The notes beneath the pieces are model-generated. The model saw only the letters and a program-made list of their open reading frames with translations, was not told the DNA's origin and ran no database searches. A program made the position numbers and the translations under genes. Positions 32,893-41,121 of a stretch of DNA of 57,920 bases are shown piece after piece; positions within the stretch are counted from its first letter, which is position 1, and each line of letters opens with the position of its first letter. Location of the stretch: the NCBI GenBank assembly GCA_949292025.1, contig CASEYC010000110.1, forward strand, positions 1-57,920. Direction: 5' to 3'. The stretch is from an uncultured Bacteroides sp. (GTDB taxonomy: Bacteria > Bacteroidota > Bacteroidia > Bacteroidales > Bacteroidaceae).

Positions 32893-35805
32893 TTATCGGT
32901 GGCACAGCCCCCGGAAGTCACAGTAGGTACACCGCTTTTCGTCCTCCGTCTGGCCGAAAGGGAGGGCAGGATTGAATATCTCTTGCAGCAGGATGTGGAG
33001 CCTTTCCCGGAACTCTTGTTCGTAGAACGCGAAGTTGTTGACGGGCGTCTTCGGCTGGCGGGGGGCGCCCATCTCGATGACGGGCGTGTAGGTGTCCGAT
33101 GCCGCCTTGTGGATGTAGAGCAGGGCGGGGGCCACCTTCAGGCTTTCCCGGCGACAGACGATGGCGGCGTAGAGGAACGTCTGGAAGATGTATCCGGGCC
33201 GGTTGTGGCCGGGCGTGAAGAGCTGTTCGATGTTTTCGGGCGTCTTGGGCGAGCCTCCGGTCTTGTAGTCCACGATGCGGAGCGTGTCGCCTTTTTGGTC
33301 CATGCGGTCGATGGTGCCGCCGAGGTTCAGCCTTATCTTCCCGGCCGGGGTGTCCAATTCCAGGGCTTCGTGTACCGGCTCTTCCATGCCTTTCATCTGG
33401 AAAGGGGCGTAGGCAAGGTCCAGGCGGAGCAGTTGCCTGAGGTAGGAGGCAATGACCTTGGCGTGGATGAGTTGCGTGCCGTTGTACTCCGGCTGTTCCT
33501 TCTCGTCCACGTGGAAGAACTTTTCCTTGAATGCGGCGTCCACGTAGGTTTGTATTTTCACCTCGTCTTTCAGCAGGGCTTCCAGGTCTTCCTTGCGGAT
33601 TTCCGGGTTGACGGCGGTCAGGTCGGTGTATATCCGTTCGGCAGCGCGGTGGAAGAGGGTGCCGAAGAGGGCCGAGTCTATCTCCGCGCTGACCTCGTCC
33701 GGCATCCTTAGCCCGGCCACGTAGCGGTAATAGAACATCAGCGGGCAATCCAGGTATGTGTTGAGGGCGGACGGGGAAAGGATGCTTTTCGCCCCATGGT
33801 TCAGGTCATACGTTTGGATAAGTTGCCTGAGCAAATCCGGCGTCTTCTCCACAGAGATGGGTTGCACCTTGCGCGGGGATTGCCCGGCTTCCAGGTAATA
33901 CCGCCGGATGGGGTTGGGATATTCCACCAGGAATTGCAAGGCGAAGCGCGACATTTCCCCCCGGTTCAGTCCTTCGGTGGACGTGTTGTAGAGCAGGGTG
34001 ACGGTCTCGGCGCGTTGCAGGAGGCGGTAGAAGTAGTAGGCGTAGACGGCATTCTGGTGCTCCAAGGTGGTCATGCCGAACGCCCGGCGCAGGTTGTAGG
34101 GGATGAACGAGGATTCACTCTCGGCCTTTGGCAGTTTCCCCTCGTTGACGGAGAGCAGGAGCAGGTGGCGGAAGTCCAGGTTGCGGGTCTCCAATACGCC
34201 CATGACCTGCATACCGATGGCGGGTTCTCCATGGAAGGGTATGGTGGCCGTGGTGAGCAGGCGGGACAGGAGGCGCTTCAAGGTGTCTACGCGGAGAGCC
34301 GGCATGTCTTCTGTCCGGACGAGGTTGAGCAGGCGGTTGACCAGCGTGTAGGCACGGAAGAGGGATTCGCGGTAGAGTTGGTTGAAGATGTCTTCGTCGG
34401 CATCGGCCTCCGTGTCGTCTTCGTCGGCCTTGCGATAGAGGGTGGCCACGGCGGACAGTTGTTCGGCGAGATACCTGCATAGGGCGGCCGTCCCTGTGCG
34501 GGGGGTGAAGATGCCTTGCAGGAAGTCGTCGACCGACAGCTCGGAGGGCAGGGGGTAAAAGCGGTTGTCCGTGGTGAGCTGCCTTTCCAGAGCCGTGGCT
34601 GCGGGCGACATCCTGCGGATATAGGGATGGCGCAGGACGGCCAGCACGTTCTCGGCAAGGAAACGGCCGGTCTGGGGGGAATATCCGGTGGTTTGCAGTT
34701 CCGCCAAGGCATTGACCAGGCTATACACCGGTGTCTGTGCCAAGGGGAAACCCATGGTCACGTTGATGTTCTTCACTTCCGCCGGGATGGAATGGAGCAC
34801 CGGAAGGAGCAAGGCTTCGTTGCACAACACCACCGCGCTCTCTTTCCCGATGGTTTGGCCTTCCGTCCGGATTTGGCTTATCCACTGGGGGAGGAAGCGG
34901 GCTTGCGCGTTCTCTGTGGGCGAGGAAATCAGGCTGATTTGCTTGGCGTGATGGTTCAGCGTGTGGAAGCAGGATTCGGGCAGTTCGTTGGGGAACTTCT
35001 GCAGGTTGCGGCGGATGAACTCGCCGGCCTCGTGGGTGAAAGGACCCGTCGCCTTGTCGGACGGGAAGACGTATGAGCAGTCATAATCCCAATAGAAGAT
35101 GGCCCGACGGGCTTCCTGCAGCGCGGTGAACAACTGGATTTCCACTTCGTTCAACACGTTGAATCCGACGAAGACATAGTGGTCGTAGGGCAGGGCAGAC
35201 AGCTCCAGGCTCTCCACGGCTGCACGTTGCATCATGCCTTCGTAGGCCATGCCCTGTGCCTGCAAGGAGGCGCGATAGGCCTGATAAATGTCGCCCAGCT
35301 TGTCCCAGATGGACAGGAAACGCTTCTTCAGCTCGGTGCGCTTTTCGATGGAGAAGTTGAGGAAGAACTGGCGGAGGGCTTCCCCTTGCTCGGGCGACAG
35401 GAAAGACGGGTCGTCCGACAGGGCTTTCAAATCCTGTAGGTTGGTGAACAGGCGGTCAGCGTCCACCAGGTTCTTGTCCACGTCGTCGAAGTCGCTGATG
35501 AGCAGTTCGCCCCAGAAGTAGAAGTCGTCCAAGGATTCCTGGGAGTCGGTCACTTGCACGAAGGTCTTGTACAGTTCGAAGACCAGGCGTATGGAGTCGC
35601 CCGTCTGCAACGGAGACAACTGGCGGAACAATTCGCTGATGCTCAGGTAGGCAGGCGACCATAGCGGCTTGTCGCTCTCAGCCGTCAGATATTCGTTGAA
35701 GAACAGGCCTGCCCGCTTGTTGGGGAAGACGATGGCCGTGCGCGACAGGTCTGTCCCGATTCGGGCATACAGATGGCGGGCGACTAATTGCAGGAAGGTT
35801 TCCAT
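32893..35805 (-). CDS. AddB-like PD-(D/E)XK nuclease/helicase-fold protein
   Basis: A 970-residue partner of the AddA-like helicase downstream of it in the map, together forming an AddAB-type double-strand-break resection enzyme. The N-terminal part is an inactive helicase-like fold (TAIVFPNKRAGLFFNEYL in place of a P-loop). The C-terminal nuclease has LRIVDYKTGGSP near 840-852, with the catalytic Asp and Lys. Cysteines for a 4Fe-4S staple are present: one in TYLDCPLMFYYRYVAGL near 685 and CTYCDFRGLC in the last 14 residues. The gene starts 9 bases after the stop of the AddA-like gene, so both are one operon. Confidence 0.85.
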   Translation of the reverse strand: METFLQLVARHLYARIGTDLSRTAIVFPNKRAGLFFNEYLTAESDKPLWSPAYLSISELFRQLSPLQTGDSIRLVFELYKTFVQVTDSQESLDDFYFWGELLISDFDDVDKNLVDADRLFTNLQDLKALSDDPSFLSPEQGEALRQFFLNFSIEKRTELKKRFLSIWDKLGDIYQAYRASLQAQGMAYEGMMQRAAVESLELSALPYDHYVFVGFNVLNEVEIQLFTALQEARRAIFYWDYDCSYVFPSDKATGPFTHEAGEFIRRNLQKFPNELPESCFHTLNHHAKQISLISSPTENAQARFLPQWISQIRTEGQTIGKESAVVLCNEALLLPVLHSIPAEVKNINVTMGFPLAQTPVYSLVNALAELQTTGYSPQTGRFLAENVLAVLRHPYIRRMSPAATALERQLTTDNRFYPLPSELSVDDFLQGIFTPRTGTAALCRYLAEQLSAVATLYRKADEDDTEADADEDIFNQLYRESLFRAYTLVNRLLNLVRTEDMPALRVDTLKRLLSRLLTTATIPFHGEPAIGMQVMGVLETRNLDFRHLLLLSVNEGKLPKAESESSFIPYNLRRAFGMTTLEHQNAVYAYYFYRLLQRAETVTLLYNTSTEGLNRGEMSRFALQFLVEYPNPIRRYYLEAGQSPRKVQPISVEKTPDLLRQLIQTYDLNHGAKSILSPSALNTYLDCPLMFYYRYVAGLRMPDEVSAEIDSALFGTLFHRAAERIYTDLTAVNPEIRKEDLEALLKDEVKIQTYVDAAFKEKFFHVDEKEQPEYNGTQLIHAKVIASYLRQLLRLDLAYAPFQMKGMEEPVHEALELDTPAGKIRLNLGGTIDRMDQKGDTLRIVDYKTGGSPKTPENIEQLFTPGHNRPGYIFQTFLYAAIVCRRESLKVAPALLYIHKAASDTYTPVIEMGAPRQPKTPVNNFAFYEQEFRERLHILLQEIFNPALPFGQTEDEKRCTYCDFRGLCHR

Positions 35806-35814
35806 ATCGTGTAG

Positions 35815-38800
35815 TTATATCTTTTCTATTACTTCTTCGTCTACATACCACAGGTATCCTTGGATGGATGCCGGGTCGGCTCCCATGCGGACAAGCAGGT
35901 CCATGTAGTCTTGCACTTGGCGGTTGTACTTCTTGTTGGGCTTTCCGAACTTGAAATCGACCACAAGGGTTTCCCCGTCGTGCATCATGACGCGGTCAGG
36001 GCGGCGGGTCTTCAGTTGCCCGTTTTCCTGCCAGATAATCTCGCATTCGTTGAACAGCTGCCATTTCCCGGAGTACCAATCTTGCACTTCGGGCAGGCTG
36101 AAGGCTTGGTGGACAAGCTGGCGGATTTCATCCTCTGTTTCTTTCTCGGCAATGATGCCCTCGGCTATGAGGCGATCCACGGCAGGGTCGATGTCTTCCA
36201 ATACCTTGATGCTGGCGAAGAGCGTGTGGAGCAGGCGTCCACGGTCAATCATCCGGTGGGCTGCCTCTTCCTCGCCGAGGCCGGCGATAAAGTCTGCGGA
36301 ACGGTTGGATTGTCGAAAGGTTACGGCAGGATGTGTGGAGACCATCTGAACAGCCAGCTTGTCCGGCTTTTGCAAGAGGCGGTTGGCCGTCTGCGCGGAT
36401 TGGGCGGTGGCAGGGATGGAGGGATGTGGAGTGCCATATTCAAAGGTATGGTCCTCCTCGCTCCATTGTCCGGTGCCTTGTCGGGCGATTTCCGGCAATA
36501 CGGCGGCCAATAATTCGGAGACCGTGGATTTCTGTCCGTCCCGTCCCCAGCAGATGAGGTTCTTCCCGGCACGGGTGAAGGCCACGTAGAGCAGGTTGAG
36601 GTTGTCCACCCAGAGTTGCAGCCTTTCTTGCAGGTAGGCTGACCTGTAGGTGGAGCTTGCCATGGAGGAGGAGTAGGTGACGGGGACCAAATCAAGCTCG
36701 TTGTAGGGCCGCTCCGAAGGCGTGCACCAGATGAGCTGGTTGTTGGTTTCATTCTCCAGCTTCCAGTCGCAATAGGGTATCAATACCGTATGAAACTCCA
36801 GTCCTTTGGATTTGTGGATGGAAAAGATGCGGATGCCTTCCACTTCTCCGCCGGGGATGGTCTTGCCGCACAAGGTCTCGTCCCAATAGCGGATGAAGTC
36901 GGCAAGATCGGAAGAATGGTCTTGCAGGAAACTGGCCACGGCGTCGAAGAAGGCGAACAGGTAAGCGTCTTGTCCTTGTATCCGGTTCAGCATCAGGAGC
37001 GAATACAATTCCTCCAACAATTCATACAGCGGCATCAAGCTCAGCTCCTCTTGTCTGGCCGTAAGCTCGGAAGGCAACGGCGCATCCACCCATAGCCCCA
37101 AGTCGGAGAGCAACAAGGCTCTGGCAATGGAGTCTTGGGGGGCAGCCAAGTATCGGACGGCATCCACCAACGAACTGACCACGGTGGAGGCATCCAGCCG
37201 GAAGGCTTCGTCCGAGACGATGGGCACGCCCAATTCCTTGTCAAAATAGTCGGCAATCGGGGGGATGTTCTTGTTCTTGCGCACCAGGATGGCTATGTCG
37301 TTGAGCCGTATGCCTTCCGCGAGGAGACGGCGCACTTCATTGCCCAAGGCTTCCAAAGTCTGTTGTTTATAATCTTCGGCTTCCTCGGCTTGCAACAAGT
37401 GTATTTTGACATGCCCTTTTTCCTCGGCCTTGGGCGATTGCTGCACGACGTCGGCGTATGCCTCCAGCAGGGGCTGGCATGATTCTTTCAGTTCTTTGAG
37501 GTGCAGGGTGTTGAAGTATTCTGTTGCTGCCGTGAAGAACCGGTTGTTGAAGTTGATGATGAGCGCCTCGCTGCGTCGGTTGACGGCCAAGGTTTTCACC
37601 TTTATATATTGGTTCAGCGAGCCGTTGCCCGGCTTCAGTCCGTTCAGGATTGTCCAGTCGCCGTTGCGCCACCGGTAGATGGATTGCTTCACGTCGCCCA
37701 CGATGAGGCTGTCATGGCCTTGCGACAATCCTTCGGCCAGCAGGAGGCGGAAGTTGTCCCATTGCATGCGGCTGGTGTCCTGAAACTCGTCTATCATCAC
37801 GTGGCAAATGCTGCTGCCCAGCTTTTCATAGATGAACGAGCTGTCTCCCTCGGCCATCAAGTTGTGCAGCAATGCGTTGGTGTCTGTCAGCAGGAAACGG
37901 TTAGCTTCATGGTTGAGGCGGCGGACTTCCTCGTCTATATGGTTCAATAGCTGGAGCTTGTCCAAATGGCGCAACGAGAGGGTGCAACTGTTGACTGTAT
38001 AGGCAGCCAGCGGGCGCAGGCGTTCGGCTTCTTCTGTCAACGGGATCAGCTCCTGTTCGGCCAAGGCGATGATTTCTTTTCGTCGGGGGGATTGTTGCGT
38101 CGCCCAGTTGTTGGCACTGTTCAGGCTCTTGCTTAGGGTGGCCAGGGGCATGTCCTTGTCTGTCAGCTTCCCGGCTTTCAACTTGCGGAAATAGCCGCCT
38201 ATGCTGTTTCTGCCGCCCCGCAATTCTTCGGCAGACAGATTGTGCGCCTCGAGTATTTCTTCAAAGCGTTTCCCTTTGTCCGCCATTTGCTTCAGCGATT
38301 TTTCAGCCATTCCTTTCAAGAGGTCTTTGTACAGGCGGACGGCTTGCGGATGGCGCATTTTCGCCCTGAGCATTTCCCCGCGCTCCACGTAGCCTTCGTT
38401 GAAAATGTTGCGGGCGAAGGCTTTGACCTCGTCCGATACATTCCATCGCTTGTCGTCGGCAATGCGTTCGTAGATGTAATCCAGCAGCAGGGGCAGGACA
38501 GGCGAAGCAGGAGTGAGGCCTTCGATGAGGCTGTCCACGGCGTCGGACAACACCTTGTCGCTGTCCAGTTCGATGTTCAGGTTGGGGCTTAGCTCGAGTT
38601 CGCGGGCGAGGTTGCGCATGACTGATTGGAAAAACGAGTCGATGGTCTCCACCCGGAAGCGGCTGTAGTCGTGCAGCATGTACAGCAGGGCGTTGCCTGC
38701 CCGTTGCCTGATTTCCTCTTCGGTGAGGGACAGGTGCAATGCCGGCAATTCCGCTTGGAGACAATGCAGGTAAGCCGTTGCGGAGGGGTCGTTCGTCCAC

Positions 38801-38979
38801 AGGCCGTAGAGGGTTTGCACGATGCGCTCTTTCATTTCCGCGGTGGCTTTGTTCGTGAAGGTGACGGCCAGTATGCGGCGGTAGGCGCGTGGGTCGGCAA
38901 TGAGGTGCTTGATATATTCGACGGCCAGCGTGAAGGTCTTTCCCGAGCCTGCCGAGGCTTTGTACACAAGAAGTTCCAT
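35815..38979 (-). CDS. AddA-like UvrD-family helicase with RecB-type nuclease domain
   Basis: A 1054-residue superfamily 1 helicase: motif I VYKASAGSGKTFTLAVEYI at the N-terminus, motif Ia ILAVTFTNKATAEMKERI, motif II MIDEFQDTSRMQWDNF near 390, SLIVGDVKQSIYRWRNGDW near 420, IFSIHKSKGLEFHTVLIP near 715 and LLYVAFTRAGKNLICWG near 800. The C-terminal PD-(D/E)XK part contains RRPDRVMMHDGETLVVDFKFGKP near 990-1012. Together with the AddB-like protein it should process broken DNA ends for RecA recombination. The ThiE-like gene lies just upstream in the same orientation, with only a 4-bp gap. Confidence 0.9.
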   Translation of the reverse strand: MELLVYKASAGSGKTFTLAVEYIKHLIADPRAYRRILAVTFTNKATAEMKERIVQTLYGLWTNDPSATAYLHCLQAELPALHLSLTEEEIRQRAGNALLYMLHDYSRFRVETIDSFFQSVMRNLARELELSPNLNIELDSDKVLSDAVDSLIEGLTPASPVLPLLLDYIYERIADDKRWNVSDEVKAFARNIFNEGYVERGEMLRAKMRHPQAVRLYKDLLKGMAEKSLKQMADKGKRFEEILEAHNLSAEELRGGRNSIGGYFRKLKAGKLTDKDMPLATLSKSLNSANNWATQQSPRRKEIIALAEQELIPLTEEAERLRPLAAYTVNSCTLSLRHLDKLQLLNHIDEEVRRLNHEANRFLLTDTNALLHNLMAEGDSSFIYEKLGSSICHVMIDEFQDTSRMQWDNFRLLLAEGLSQGHDSLIVGDVKQSIYRWRNGDWTILNGLKPGNGSLNQYIKVKTLAVNRRSEALIINFNNRFFTAATEYFNTLHLKELKESCQPLLEAYADVVQQSPKAEEKGHVKIHLLQAEEAEDYKQQTLEALGNEVRRLLAEGIRLNDIAILVRKNKNIPPIADYFDKELGVPIVSDEAFRLDASTVVSSLVDAVRYLAAPQDSIARALLLSDLGLWVDAPLPSELTARQEELSLMPLYELLEELYSLLMLNRIQGQDAYLFAFFDAVASFLQDHSSDLADFIRYWDETLCGKTIPGGEVEGIRIFSIHKSKGLEFHTVLIPYCDWKLENETNNQLIWCTPSERPYNELDLVPVTYSSSMASSTYRSAYLQERLQLWVDNLNLLYVAFTRAGKNLICWGRDGQKSTVSELLAAVLPEIARQGTGQWSEEDHTFEYGTPHPSIPATAQSAQTANRLLQKPDKLAVQMVSTHPAVTFRQSNRSADFIAGLGEEEAAHRMIDRGRLLHTLFASIKVLEDIDPAVDRLIAEGIIAEKETEDEIRQLVHQAFSLPEVQDWYSGKWQLFNECEIIWQENGQLKTRRPDRVMMHDGETLVVDFKFGKPNKKYNRQVQDYMDLLVRMGADPASIQGYLWYVDEEVIEKI

Positions 38980-38983
38980 GATG

Positions 38984-39589
38984 TTATCCGGCTGCTTTTC
39001 TCAGGCGTTTGAAGTATTCGATGATTCCCCGGTAATCCCGGTCGGTGCAGGCATTGAACTTGTTCCATAGGTCGCCCATCACCACGGCGCCTCCGAAGTG
39101 CAGTTCATGCAGCAGGGGGATGTTCTCCAGCCTTACGCCGCCCAGGGCCATGACGTTGCTGTCGATGAGATGCTTGTCGGCGGCCTGGCGCAAAGTCTCC
39201 TCGCTGAAAGCGGCGGGGCGGGGCGTGGTGATGGAGTTGAATACCGGGCTGAGGAACACATAGTCGTAGACACGTTTCTTGGCTTGCAGCTCGTCCAGGG
39301 AGCGGCAAGTGCAACTGACGTGCCCCGAATAATCTTCGGGCATGTTGGGATTCCGTTTGTTGAGGTGGATGCCCATCAGGCCGCATTCCTCCTGCAGGTA
39401 GAAATGCTCGTGGGTGACGATTTGCCTGTGGTATTTTTCGGGTATGAGGGAAAGAAGGCGTTCGGCATACATCGCCGGCGTCTCCGGCTTGCGCAGATGC
39501 AGGATGTCCAGCCCTTCCTCGAACAGGGCATTGATGATTTGGTCCTCTTCAACGAAGAACGTCGGGGTGGTGACTACTATCAGTTTCAT
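38984..39589 (-). CDS. thiamine phosphate synthase-like protein (ThiE/TenI family)
   Basis: A 201-residue TIM-barrel of the ThiE/TenI family: MKLIVVTTPTFFVEEDQIINALFEEGLDILHLRKPE, then THEHFYLQEECGLMGIHLNKRN, YVFLSPVFNSIT and ALGGVRLENIPLLHELHFGGAVVMGDLW, which carry the phosphate-binding glycines. It may couple the thiazole and pyrimidine halves of thiamine, or act as the TenI-like isomerase; the other thiamine genes are absent here. The frame is open further upstream, but a -7 box TATCTTTG (39649-39642) excludes starts beyond about 39630; a methionine at 39625 is the alternative. It ends 4 bases before the helicase gene. Confidence 0.8.
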   Translation of the reverse strand: MKLIVVTTPTFFVEEDQIINALFEEGLDILHLRKPETPAMYAERLLSLIPEKYHRQIVTHEHFYLQEECGLMGIHLNKRNPNMPEDYSGHVSCTCRSLDELQAKKRVYDYVFLSPVFNSITTPRPAAFSEETLRQAADKHLIDSNVMALGGVRLENIPLLHELHFGGAVVMGDLWNKFNACTDRDYRGIIEYFKRLRKAAG

Positions 39590-39764
39590 ACCTTTTGCTT
39601 CAATGGGTGCAATGTTTGCTATCATTGGTTGTTGATGCCGACAAAGATACATAATCTTGTTGAAACCACCAATCTTTCGCTTGCATATTGTCTGCATTAT
39701 CCCTGCAAAATGGGGGATAAAAAGGGAATTTCCAAAAGAAAATCGAAAGAAAACCGCCGAATGC

Positions 39765-39796
39765 TTGCATATTCGGTGGAAAAGCACTACCTTTGC
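39765..39796 (+). promoter_or_regulatory. promoter of tRNA-Arg
   Basis: TTG at 39765-39767 and TACCTTTG at 39789-39796, 21-nt spacer, 20 bases before the tRNA. Confidence 0.75.
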
Positions 39797-39816
39797 GCCG
39801 CAATTCAACAAGGTTG

Positions 39817-39888
<72 letters not shown>

Positions 39889-39889
<1 letters not shown>

Positions 39890-39932
39890 CACAACAAAGC
39901 CCCGGCTTGAAAAAGTCGGGGCTTTGTTGTGT
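39889..39932 (+). terminator. terminator hairpin after tRNA-Arg
   Basis: ACACAACAAAGCCCCG (39889-39904) pairs perfectly with CGGGGCTTTGTTGTGT (39917-39932), loop of 12. Confidence 0.85.
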
Positions 39933-40043
39933 AAGAATGGATATGTTCAAAGAGAAACTCTGCATATTGAATGCTGAGACTCTTGGTTGCTTGAAATGTA
40001 AACGGTGAATGTGCCAGACGGATATCGTCTTGAGAATCTTTTG

Positions 40044-40117
40044 AGCCTCTTGTCGGATTCGAACCAACGACCCCGAGATTACAAATCACGTGCTCTGGCC
40101 AACTGAGCTAAAGAGGC
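40044..40117 (-). tRNA. tRNA-Thr (anticodon TGT)
   Basis: On the minus strand the acceptor arms GCCTCTT and AAGAGGC pair. D arm GCTCAGTTGGCCAGAGC, anticodon stem CGTGA/TCTCG-type with loop TTTGTAA giving TGT, and T arm with GGTTCGAATCC. No encoded CCA. It begins only a few bases after the SRP RNA on the same strand. Confidence 0.95.
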
Positions 40118-40119
40118 GG

Positions 40120-40218
40120 GTGGGTAAGCTTGCTACATCGCGCCGCTACGACCTGTTACCTTTGCTGCGGTCAAGCCCTGGAGGATTCACAGGGAGCTGG
40201 CCGTGTAGGACTTACCCG
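40120..40218 (-). ncRNA. ffs: small bacterial SRP RNA (4.5S RNA)
   Basis: About 98 nt whose ends pair as GGGTAAG (40217-40211) with CTTACCC (40128-40122). Domain IV is recognisable: CTGTGAATCCTCCAGGG, then GCAGCAAAGGTAACAG, the conserved CAGG...AGCA loop pair that binds Ffh. The apical part between CAGG and AGCA reads GCTTGACCGC instead of the usual GGAA tetraloop context. A perfect promoter lies just upstream. It guides co-translational membrane targeting with Ffh. Confidence 0.85.
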
Positions 40219-40230
40219 TTTTTGCGGTTG

Positions 40231-40262
40231 CAAAGGTACGCATTTTTTTTATTCCTGCAATA
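40231..40262 (-). promoter_or_regulatory. promoter of the SRP RNA - tRNA-Thr transcript
   Basis: -7 TACCTTTG (40238-40231) with TTG 19 nt upstream on the minus strand; no other promoter is seen before tRNA-Thr. Confidence 0.75.
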
Positions 40263-40538
40263 GCACGTCCCTGTTTTTTTATGGCTTTTTACCTTGTCCC
40301 TTGCCTTATGTGTTGATATTGTGTGAATTATGCGATTGATTGCAATTTTGAGCTTAGGGGCGTTGCGATGTTAATTCCGGTGTGCAACTGCCATTGCTAA
40401 GAATGGCGTGTTTGGATTGTTGAAAAGATATTAAACATTATACAATACAAACAATAGATAATTTAAATATCGTTCTTATGCGTTTTCTCTTCGATTGCTT
40501 CCGGACCGTCAAAACACTCTTTCTGGAAGAGGCATGAA

Positions 40539-40571
40539 ACGGAGGGATAACGGAGAGATAACGGAGGGATA
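40539..40571 (+). repeat. 11-bp purine-rich tandem repeat x3
   Basis: ACGGAGGGATA, ACGGAGAGATA and ACGGAGGGATA in tandem, followed by AGAGAGAAATG. Similar in style to the purine repeats at 3.0 and 22.5 kb. Confidence 0.8.
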
Positions 40572-40610
40572 AGAGAGAAATGACGGGTGAAGAAACAAAA
40601 AATAGACCAT

Positions 40611-40678
40611 TTCCCGCATTTTCAAGGTCTTTGGTGGGTGATGGCTTCTGCCGCCCTGGCGGGCGGAAAATGCGGGAA
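40611..40678. repeat. inverted-repeat element
   Basis: TTCCCGCATTTTC (40611-40623) is perfectly inverted as GAAAATGCGGGAA (40666-40678). The centre contains a second GC-rich hairpin, CCGCC-CTGG-CGGGCGG. It could be a MITE remnant or a structured RNA element. Confidence 0.7.
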
Positions 40679-40745
40679 GCGGCCTTAATTATATCGCACT
40701 TACGTTAAAACTATGTTATAAAACATAAGAAAATAGGCCTGAATA

Positions 40746-40776
40746 TTTGCAGGTATCAAAAATAACTGTACCTTTG
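40746..40776 (+). promoter_or_regulatory. promoter of the candidate RNA
   Basis: TTTGC at 40746-40750 and TACCTTTG at 40769-40776 with an 18-nt spacer. Confidence 0.75.
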
Positions 40777-40782
40777 CAGCGC

Positions 40783-41007
40783 AGTTGGGAAACTGCTTAC
40801 GATACTTAATAGTATTTTCATAGGCTAATTTGAATAATAGGTAATTAAGGTAAAGATTGTAGTTTTCAAAATTAGGTAATTGGAGTTTGTTTTTAAAGGT
40901 AAAAGTAAAGATTGATTTTAGGTAACATTTGGATGTTTAGAAAAAGAAAAGCCTTTGGGCTTTTCTTTAAAGAGGCGAGAAGTTCGTGAGAACTTGCTCG
41001 TTTTTTT
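40783..41007 (+). ncRNA. candidate small RNA (possibly Bacteroidales-1 / 6S-like)
   Basis: A strong promoter starts RNA near 40783, and two hairpins with T-rich tails end it: AAAGAAAAGCC/GGCTTTTCTTT (40943-40968) and CGAGAAGTTC paired with GAACTTGCTCG plus seven T (40976-41007). The 5' part folds as GCAGTT/AACTGC and ATACT/AGTAT. The middle carries TAGGTAA three times and GTAAAGATTG twice. There is no coding frame. Length of 185-225 nt with promoter and terminator fits the Bacteroidales-1 class as I remember it, but I cannot confirm the family. Confidence 0.55.
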
Positions 41008-41084
41008 ATGCCTTATGGGGAGGGGGCGAGGTGGTTTCATTGATTTTCTGTCGTACATTGTTCTGCTTTTTGAAGTTTTTTCTT

Positions 41085-41092
41085 TACCTTTG
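41085..41092 (+). promoter_or_regulatory. -7 box of the antiporter gene
   Basis: TACCTTTG, 30 bases before the ATG. Confidence 0.65.
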
Positions 41093-41121
41093 TCGCTCAA
41101 GTATCAAAAATCATAAGCATT

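Larger units (their letters stand above)
40239..41121. other. 880-bp region without protein genes
   Basis: Contains an 11-bp purine repeat (40539-40571), a 13-bp-arm inverted repeat element (40611-40678), a promoter and candidate RNA (40746-41007) and the kefB promoter. Bases about 40260-40530 are AT-rich and show nothing I can assign. Confidence 0.7.
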
